The notes below the pieces were generated by a model. It was not told the DNA's origin. It worked only from the letters and a program-made list of their open reading frames with translations, and did not search any database. 35,418 nucleotides of DNA from a virus: the IMG/VR virus record IMGVR_UViG_3300047378_000175, positions 1 through 35,418 of that record. One strand, given 5' to 3'. Below, one piece after another: positions 30,897 to 35,418 of the stretch. The translations under genes were made by a program, and so were the position numbers. Positions within the stretch are counted from its first letter, which is position 1. Every line of letters begins with the position of its first letter.

Positions 30897-32607
30897 CTAT
30901 ATCCGTAAACGGTGTTGAATTATTAAACATATACCTTTGTGTTTTAACATCAAAATGTATCCCATGGACTTCTTGTGGTATCCCTACTAACTTTTGTTTC
31001 TTTATCTTTTGACTGCCAAATATCACAGCAGTGTTAGAAAAATCTAATGCTCTCTCAGGTCTCCATATAAACATTACATTATCTGCCTTATCAGCGAATG
31101 TACCTCCACCTTTAATCTTATTTACATCTGGCTTAAAATACCTACCATCTTCACCTTTTGATGGAGTGACTTGATGAGCCACAAGGTGTATTGAAATGTT
31201 ATAGTCTAAAGCAAACCTTTTAAGCTCACTCATAAATCTACTTATATACAAATCCTCACGCTCACCTCTATTCATCTTATGTTGTACGGTATTGTATGGG
31301 TCTATAATAAGACTTCTAATACCTTTTGTCTTAACTAAATAACTCGCACGATGAAAAATGTTGTCAAGAGTAAAATCCTTTTTAGGGTATATCAAGAAGA
31401 AATGTTTCTTTACAAAATCCATGGCATCTCTATATTCACTGAGAGACATCTGATGACTTTTGTAGAATGGGTCGGCACTCTTACCCATATACATTTCAAT
31501 AATATCATTAAAGAAATCGTTCATTGGCATATTCTCAGGAGAGAACACTCCAAACTTCCAACCATCATAATACGATTTAATTGTTGCCAATTGATTAAGG
31601 AACATAGACTTTCCTTCGTTCTGATATCCTGTCCAAATATTTACCTCTCCATTTCTCCAAGTCCAAGCACTATCCACAGCAGGAATATAAGTTGTAGTTC
31701 CTCTCTCTTGACCATTGTGATATCCATCTAACATACTATCACTAACATCATCTACAGAAAAGATACCCTCAATCTTAGGGCTGTGAGCTATTTTAAGACG
31801 TTCTCTTAGACTTTCTACACCTTCTTGTATTAATACCTCATTAGCATCTTTAAACGGTCTTAAATCAACTAATTTACATTTATCAGCACCAAACCTACGG
31901 ACTAATTCTTTTTCTAAGTTTCTGCCATTATCATCATTATCTGTAGCTATGTAAACTATATTAGCGCGTTCAAACACGCTATAACAATTAGTAATACACT
32001 CTAATTTCTTGTCGATATTTTTATCGTTAACATTAGGAGCGCCCATGTTTACACTTGTGTGGAAAGGTATTCCTGCCACTTCCCATGACAAAGAATCCAT
32101 TTCACCTTCGCATATTACGATAGCATCTTGGTCTACACACCCATCATAGTTATAAATAACTGGTTCGGCATCTTTAGACTGCGTAAAGAATTTACCGTCA
32201 ATGCCTCTAGTTTTATAATTTACTATCTGTCTATCTACTAAATATGGAAAAACAATACTCTTGTTATCTACAGAGGAAACTATTTTATTGTTATCTATTA
32301 CTTCGTTTGTAATACCTCTTGAATTAAGAAACTTCCTACCATCTTTAGTTAGCTTTTTTAAATTACTTTTTTGTGGTTTCTTATAGCTTTTTTTTGTTTT
32401 ATTCATCTGAATACCTTTTGTTTTTAATACACCTTGCCATCCACACTTATGGCAATTATATAAACCTTCTTCTGTGTTTATACTTAAACAGGTGTCTTTA
32501 TAGTTTTCTTTGCCTAGCTTCAAGCAATTAGGGCATTGTACTTTTTGCTGTACACTGTTTCCTTTTAACCTAATGCCTAAACTACTAAAATTTTCTTCTA
32601 AAATCAT
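30880..32607 (-). CDS. Bifunctional primase-helicase (T7 gp4-like)
   Basis: 575 residues. N-terminal zinc ribbon with Cys25/28 and Cys52/55 (CPNC...CHKC). TOPRIM-type region at about 160-250 with VICEGEMDSLSW and VYIATDNDDNGR. The C-terminal RecA-like helicase has Walker A WTGYQNEGKSMFLNQ (about 330), Walker B SLIIDPYN, a His motif IHLVAHQVTPSKGEDG, and GGTFADKADNVMFIWRPE. It makes primers and unwinds DNA at the fork. It is the only replication enzyme visible, so the host polymerase must be recruited. Confidence 0.85.
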   Translation of the reverse strand: MILEENFSSLGIRLKGNSVQQKVQCPNCLKLGKENYKDTCLSINTEEGLYNCHKCGWQGVLKTKGIQMNKTKKSYKKPQKSNLKKLTKDGRKFLNSRGITNEVIDNNKIVSSVDNKSIVFPYLVDRQIVNYKTRGIDGKFFTQSKDAEPVIYNYDGCVDQDAIVICEGEMDSLSWEVAGIPFHTSVNMGAPNVNDKNIDKKLECITNCYSVFERANIVYIATDNDDNGRNLEKELVRRFGADKCKLVDLRPFKDANEVLIQEGVESLRERLKIAHSPKIEGIFSVDDVSDSMLDGYHNGQERGTTTYIPAVDSAWTWRNGEVNIWTGYQNEGKSMFLNQLATIKSYYDGWKFGVFSPENMPMNDFFNDIIEMYMGKSADPFYKSHQMSLSEYRDAMDFVKKHFFLIYPKKDFTLDNIFHRASYLVKTKGIRSLIIDPYNTVQHKMNRGEREDLYISRFMSELKRFALDYNISIHLVAHQVTPSKGEDGRYFKPDVNKIKGGGTFADKADNVMFIWRPERALDFSNTAVIFGSQKIKKQKLVGIPQEVHGIHFDVKTQRYMFNNSTPFTDIDAKRS

Positions 32608-32668
32608 TATACTGTATTATATAATTATAACATGGTATATATAGTTATTTATTTTTTATATATATATA

Positions 32669-32974
32669 CTATATAATATAATCTGTCATATTGGCAGTTG
32701 CAGATAATCTTATCTTACGTTCCTTTCCAAACCTACCACCTGTAGATTTCGTATCACGCTCTAGGAAGCCCTGTGCTTCTAGTTTAGACAGCATCCTATA
32801 TAAAGTCCTGTCTGATATGTTTAAAGTGTCGCAAATCGCTTTATTTGAAGCGTAGCAGTATCCTCTCTTCTTACTTAAACCCTTAATCAAGGAAAGTAAT
32901 GCACCTTCAGTTACTGTTAATGATTTATTCATGAATGCAACATTGATATTTATAAATTTAGTTTTCTTCTTCAT
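32669..32974 (-). CDS. Winged-helix DNA-binding protein
   Basis: 101 residues. ALLSLIKGLSKKRGYCYASN is followed by the helix-turn-helix AICDTLNISDRTLYRMLSKL and a basic wing (TKSTGGRFGKERKIRLSA), the arrangement of HTH_36/replication-initiator-like domains. It comes just before the primase-helicase with a 61-nt AT-rich gap (32608-32668). It could be an origin binder, or a regulator of early genes. Confidence 0.7.
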   Translation of the reverse strand: MKKKTKFININVAFMNKSLTVTEGALLSLIKGLSKKRGYCYASNKAICDTLNISDRTLYRMLSKLEAQGFLERDTKSTGGRFGKERKIRLSATANMTDYII

Positions 32975-32979
32975 AATGA

Positions 32980-33017
32980 TAAAAAAAATGGGGATAAAAC
33001 TATTGTCCTACCCCCAT
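32980..33017 (-). terminator. Terminator after SSB-like gene
   Basis: Minus strand ATGGGG, an 18-nt loop, CCCCAT, then TTTTTT. Lies between the SSB-like stop and the winged-helix ATG. The long loop suggests partial termination, leaving the replication genes at a lower level. Confidence 0.65.
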
Positions 33018-33029
33018 GTAAAAATTAAA

Positions 33030-33317
33030 TTAAAATGGCAATCCATCACCACTGAACTCTTTCTTTGGAGCTTGAGCGGTATCATTTTGATTCTTATTGC
33101 CCTCTGGCTTAAACTCATCAATCCAGATGTTGTGGGTCTGACCGTATTGAGTTTGCTCTTTTAAAGCTCCCATAGTCATTCTAAGGTATCTCTCACCCTT
33201 GTATTCAAACCAAGAGTCTTTTACTTTACTCTCAGGAATAGAAAAGTTAATTAAATCATAGTTCGATACTTTCTTACCGAATCCTACATACTTCTTTTGT
33301 TTAGCGTTATCGCTCAT
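33030..33317 (-). CDS. SSB-like protein
   Basis: 95 residues. A single OB-like beta domain (KYVGFGKKVSNYDLINFSIP, WFEYKGERYLRMTMGALKE) and an unstructured Asn/Gln/Lys linker end in GDGLPF. The terminal DGLPF resembles the acidic-hydrophobic tail (DDDIPF) by which bacterial SSB recruits partner proteins. This supports a phage SSB acting with the exonuclease and annealing protein. The OB domain is shorter than in bacterial SSB. Confidence 0.65.
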   Translation of the reverse strand: MSDNAKQKKYVGFGKKVSNYDLINFSIPESKVKDSWFEYKGERYLRMTMGALKEQTQYGQTHNIWIDEFKPEGNKNQNDTAQAPKKEFSGDGLPF

Positions 33318-33334
33318 AATTATAAAATTAAAGG

Positions 33335-33727
33335 TTAAATATTCTTTCTTTTAAAGTCATCAGACTCATCTTCTCCAAAGACTCCTAACTCATAGAATCC
33401 AGTCATCTTTAGAACCGCCCTACTCATAGCTCTCTTTTCTGCCATTTCCATGACATACCATGTGTTGCAGTTTCCATCTCTATGGGTCTCTCCTTTTAAG
33501 GCAGAACCAAAGGTTTCAATTTCTTTCTCGCCTTTACTAGCATTGGCTCTAACCACTGCAAAATTAGGCAAAGAATTGATTACATCATAGTTAATACTGA
33601 TTCCCTCAATAGCCTGTATCTTATCAATACCTGCCCTTGTGATAATCATATAGTGCTGATGCTTAAATACGTCATCAGAACTAAGGTCGTACTTCTTGTA
33701 GAGTTTTGATAGTTTTTCTCTATTCAT
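33335..33727 (-). CDS. Putative single-strand annealing protein (Rad52/Sak-like)
   Basis: 130 residues. Contains HYMIITRAGIDKIQAIEGIS, NYDVINSLPNFAVVRANAS, EIETFGSALKGE, and the helix YVMEMAEKRAMSRAVLKMTG followed by FYELGVFGEDES. The strand pair followed by an AEKRA-SRA helix resembles the Rad52-like fold of phage annealing proteins. It is the first gene behind promoter B and beside an SSB-like gene; with the RecE-like exonuclease this makes a recombination set. The assignment is by pattern only. Confidence 0.5.
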   Translation of the reverse strand: MNREKLSKLYKKYDLSSDDVFKHQHYMIITRAGIDKIQAIEGISINYDVINSLPNFAVVRANASKGEKEIETFGSALKGETHRDGNCNTWYVMEMAEKRAMSRAVLKMTGFYELGVFGEDESDDFKRKNI

Positions 33728-33749
33728 AATAAAATGTTTTGATTATTAG

Positions 33750-33781
33750 CAAATCTAGGGATTAAATCTGTAACTGCCAAA
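33750..33781 (-). promoter_or_regulatory. Promoter B (early unit)
   Basis: Minus strand TTTGGCAGTTACA (33769-33781), an 11-nt gap, then TAGATTTG (33750-33757), a perfect TAnnTTTG. The -33 box overlaps the T-tract of the terminator of the lysis unit. About 20 nt to the first ATG at 33727. Confidence 0.6.
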
Positions 33782-33811
33782 AAAAATGGCTCAGTATAAA
33801 ACCAAGCCATT
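33777..33811 (-). terminator. Terminator of lysis/late unit
   Basis: Minus strand AATGGCT, a 13-nt loop, AGCCATT, then TTTTTT. Follows the 45-residue basic gene and marks the end of late transcription. Confidence 0.8.
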
Positions 33812-33878
33812 CTTAGAAGAAAAACAATAAAACTATAAGGCTATGAAATAACCTATGAACAAAGGTAAGCAATAAAAA

Positions 33879-34016
33879 CTATTTTTTACCTTGACCTCTA
33901 TATTTTTTTTTATAATTCCTTGAGGACTTAAGTGAACTACTTTTAGATTTAGCATGAACACCTTTGCGTTTTACCTTATCTTTTTTATAATAATTACTAT
34001 CTATTTGTTTTGCCAT
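33879..34016 (-). CDS. 45-residue basic protein
   Basis: ATG 34014-34016 shares TAATG with the holin-like gene; TAG 33879-33881. Very basic: KKDKVKRKGVHAKSKSSSLK and SSRNYKKKYRGQGKK. The HAKSKSSxLKSSxNYKKKYRGQG ending is one I recall from several Bacteroidetes phages. Likely binds nucleic acid or membrane phospholipid; role unknown. The last gene before the terminator. Confidence 0.6.
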   Translation of the reverse strand: MAKQIDSNYYKKDKVKRKGVHAKSKSSSLKSSRNYKKKYRGQGKK

Positions 34017-34429
34017 TACTGATGAAGTTTATTACCCATTACTTTTTCTACACCTCTACTACCAAAGTATCCACCAATAACTACACTTAGTAGTCCTGTT
34101 ATTGAATCCAATGGATAGCCTAAATACCACCCTGCTACATAGCTAATAGAAAAGAAAGCTAAAGTTAATGGTCTTACATTCTGTGCTAACCATCCACTTC
34201 TACTGTCGGCAACCCACCTTCGAGTAACACCATCCATTTCAGCACGTTCTAAGCGTAGTTTCTCTAGAGCTATCTCCTTATCCTCACTACTCATATCAGA
34301 ACCGCCTATAATAGCTTCTATTACGTTTCCTACAGGTGTATCTTGTGCTATTGCACTTACTACTTTGGGTATCTTCTGAAGTAGGAAAGAACCTACCTTC
34401 GTATCTTTAAATTTCTTTTTACCTGACAT
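34016..34429 (-). CDS. Holin-like membrane protein
   Basis: 137 residues. N-terminal amphipathic part (FLLQKIPKVVSAIAQDTPVG), a charged helical linker (EDKEIALEKLRLERAEMDG), then RRWVADSRSGWLAQNVRPLT leading into two membrane helices (TLAFFSISYVAGWYLGY and ITGLLSVVIGGYFG, about residues 90-130). The RWVADSRS-W---NVRPL motif before the helices is that of the 3TM-type holin family from gene-transfer agents and phages. It lies directly after the endolysin. Pore formation is inferred. Confidence 0.7.
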   Translation of the reverse strand: MSGKKKFKDTKVGSFLLQKIPKVVSAIAQDTPVGNVIEAIIGGSDMSSEDKEIALEKLRLERAEMDGVTRRWVADSRSGWLAQNVRPLTLAFFSISYVAGWYLGYPLDSITGLLSVVIGGYFGSRGVEKVMGNKLHQ

Positions 34430-34444
34430 TTACTATCTGTTCCG

Positions 34445-34807
34445 CTAATATGTCCAGATGACATCGGCATCTTTGTAATCGTCTGAATCGACATGGATAA
34501 AGGTGTCTGCCAATCCAAATCTGTTGAAACCAACTTGGATAAGGGCATCAAGTATAATCCATCTCTCTCTCGAACCCTGTATTGAGATATCAACTGCTTT
34601 TCCCACAATGTGGCTTGAATTTGGTTTTCCTCCAACCTTTTGGTTATGTTCGATAGTTCTATATCCTGAGTTGATTTTAAAGGGAATCCCTGCAAGGTCA
34701 CGAGCGTTGTCGAGCATTGTAAGGAAGTCAGCATCCATGTACTCACCAGAATGAGGTACGTCTGGGGAAGCGAATTCTTCAAGTGTAAAGTATTTAAGAT
34801 TTGTCAT
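34445..34807 (-). CDS. M15-type peptidase endolysin
   Basis: 120 residues. The SGYRTIEHNQKVGGKPNSSH segment and VGKAVDISIQ give zinc ligands His66 and Asp73, and TFIHVDSDD gives His105, as in Peptidase_M15 (D-Ala-D-Ala type) phage lysins. It cleaves peptidoglycan cross-bridges. No signal peptide, so release depends on the holin candidates. It overlaps the upstream membrane gene by 14 nt. Confidence 0.85.
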   Translation of the reverse strand: MTNLKYFTLEEFASPDVPHSGEYMDADFLTMLDNARDLAGIPFKINSGYRTIEHNQKVGGKPNSSHIVGKAVDISIQGSRERWIILDALIQVGFNRFGLADTFIHVDSDDYKDADVIWTY

Positions 34808-35153
34808 CGTGTTCTAACGCTTTATTCAAAAGCAATCTATCGATTGTATCGTCTTGCATTTTAATAATCAGATTTTCATAGGCATCCTTCTGACCTACTA
34901 ACTGCTCCACCCTTGTTTCAAGTGAATCGTTTTTACGTTGTAACTCTACAAGTTCGTTTGGGTCTTTACCAATAAACACATATATAGCAGCACCTATGGT
35001 AGCTACTAAAGCACCTGTAATAAGTTTAAAGGTATCGTTATTGGTTTGTGGTATCTCCACATAAGAAAGGAAAATCAAAAGCAGGATAACAAATAAAAAT
35101 ACTACTCCACTTCCTATGTATCCCCTTAGTTCTCTGCGTTCTCTACTATTCAT
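34794..35153 (-). CDS. Membrane protein with coiled coil (lysis region)
   Basis: 119 residues. Two hydrophobic segments (GSGVVFLFVILLLIFLSYVE, about 13-32; LITGALVATIGAAIYVFIG, about 44-62) and a coiled coil from about residue 66 (ELVELQRKNDSLETRVEQLV). The long helical tail could span periplasm like an inner-membrane spanin or could regulate a holin. No lipobox partner is seen nearby, so the spanin idea is open. Shares ATGA with the 51-residue gene. Confidence 0.6.
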   Translation of the reverse strand: MNSRERRELRGYIGSGVVFLFVILLLIFLSYVEIPQTNNDTFKLITGALVATIGAAIYVFIGKDPNELVELQRKNDSLETRVEQLVGQKDAYENLIIKMQDDTIDRLLLNKALEHDDKS

Positions 35154-35305
35154 TTTTTTAAGGCTTTATATATAGAGATACAGGTAAATGTAAGAGTTGC
35201 TCCCATTACAAGCATTTGAAGTATGCTATTTATTTCACTTACACTAAACGCTAAAGCAAAAATGTTTGCAGAGTATAGTCCAAAAATTTTCATTGAATCG
35301 TCCAT
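35150..35305 (-). CDS. 51-residue two-helix membrane protein, holin candidate
   Basis: ATG 35303-35305 and TGA 35150-35152. MDDSMKIFGLYSANIFALAF and INSILQMLVMGATLTFTCIS form two membrane helices, with a basic end (YKALKK). Such a hairpin with a charged C-terminus is typical of small class II holins. Start shares TAATG with the partial secreted gene and stop shares ATGA with the next membrane protein. Confidence 0.6.
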   Translation of the reverse strand: MDDSMKIFGLYSANIFALAFSVSEINSILQMLVMGATLTFTCISIYKALKK

Positions 35306-35418
35306 TATTTTAATTTGTAAAATAACCAAGCCTTTTCATCTCTTGGTTTACATACTACCATAGTTTCATTTCCTACATAGTAGCAAAGCTGATAGTTATC
35401 TAAGGTGTCTTTGCGTAT
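35305..35418 (-). CDS. C-terminal part of secreted small protein (cut by window edge)
   Basis: Open from the window end to TAA 35305-35307 (37 codons), no start. Contains TLDNYQLCYYVGNETMVVCK and PRDEKAWLFYKLK, like the last strands of a small beta barrel. With the fragment at 1-175 it would form a protein of about 95 or more residues of coherent lipocalin-like character. A direct join of the two window ends is out of frame (289 nt, remainder 1), so at least two bases are missing or the genes differ. Confidence 0.55.
   Translation of the reverse strand: MRKDTLDNYQLCYYVGNETMVVCKPRDEKAWLFYKLK

Noticed and set aside
32608-32668. AT-rich gap between winged-helix and primase genes as replication origin
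   Set aside because: Only 61 nt of simple AT sequence with no repeats or boxes; composition alone is not evidence.
32691-32702. Further copy of the promoter element (TGCAACTGCCAA on the minus strand)
   Set aside because: Lies inside the end of the winged-helix gene, in the opposite orientation to the three promoters, with no -7 box placed for transcription.
34393-34782. 129-codon minus-strand frame inside the endolysin region
   Set aside because: Overlaps the M15 endolysin in another frame. The endolysin has zinc ligands and conserved motifs; this frame has none.

Overview
The window reads as an almost complete genome of a virulent, tailed (siphovirus-like) phage of the Bacteroidota, most likely of a flavobacterium. 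It is AT-rich, and every gene I can support lies on the minus strand, so transcription runs from high to low coordinates. The host assignment rests on three things: virion proteins of types typical of Bacteroidetes phages (major capsid, XkdF-like maturation protease, RASQLAS-type and DUF5824-like domains, LamG adhesin), start codons without Shine-Dalgarno sites, and promoter-like sites that fit the Bacteroidetes -7 consensus TAnnTTTG. I see no integrase, excisionase or repressor. No DNA polymerase, tRNA or rRNA gene is visible.

Layout in the direction of transcription. (1) Early/replication unit, 33781 to 24697: promoter B, candidate annealing protein, SSB-like protein, terminator, winged-helix protein, primase-helicase, RusA-like resolvase, sigma-like factor, two nuclease-like proteins, a run of small (several membrane) proteins, RecE-like exonuclease, SET-domain protein, DnaA-domain-IV-like protein, small and large terminase, terminator. 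(2) Accessory unit, 24636 to 21734: promoter A, SH3-barrel (WYL_2-like) protein, three unknowns, ParB-like protein, DNA methyltransferase, a short repeat array and a terminator-like hairpin. (3) Small-ORF unit, 21690 to 20769: four short genes ending at a terminator. (4) Non-coding leader (20480-20768) and one 84-residue ORF. (5) Late unit from promoter C near 20040: tail assembly chaperone with a -1 frameshift site, tail completion proteins, tail proteins, tape measure, maturation protease, scaffold candidate, capsid, tail-tube candidate, portal, connector, tail-fibre region and the LamG adhesin. It then appears to continue across the window ends into the lysis cassette (35418 to 33777), which closes with a terminator overlapping promoter B.

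The gene fragments at the two window ends look like the two halves of one secreted protein. This suggests a circular or circularly permuted genome cut inside that gene, with a few bases missing at the junction. The late genes run tail first, then head, with the portal downstream of the capsid.

The most interesting points are: a shared GrCAGTTrCA element in the -33 region of three predicted promoters, next to a phage-encoded sigma-like factor; three GTTACTCT repeats at an exact 21-nt period upstream of the late promoter; a miniature SET-domain protein; the T9 frameshift site; and thirteen complete genes of 25-53 residues packed between the larger ones, many with TAATG or ATGA overlaps.
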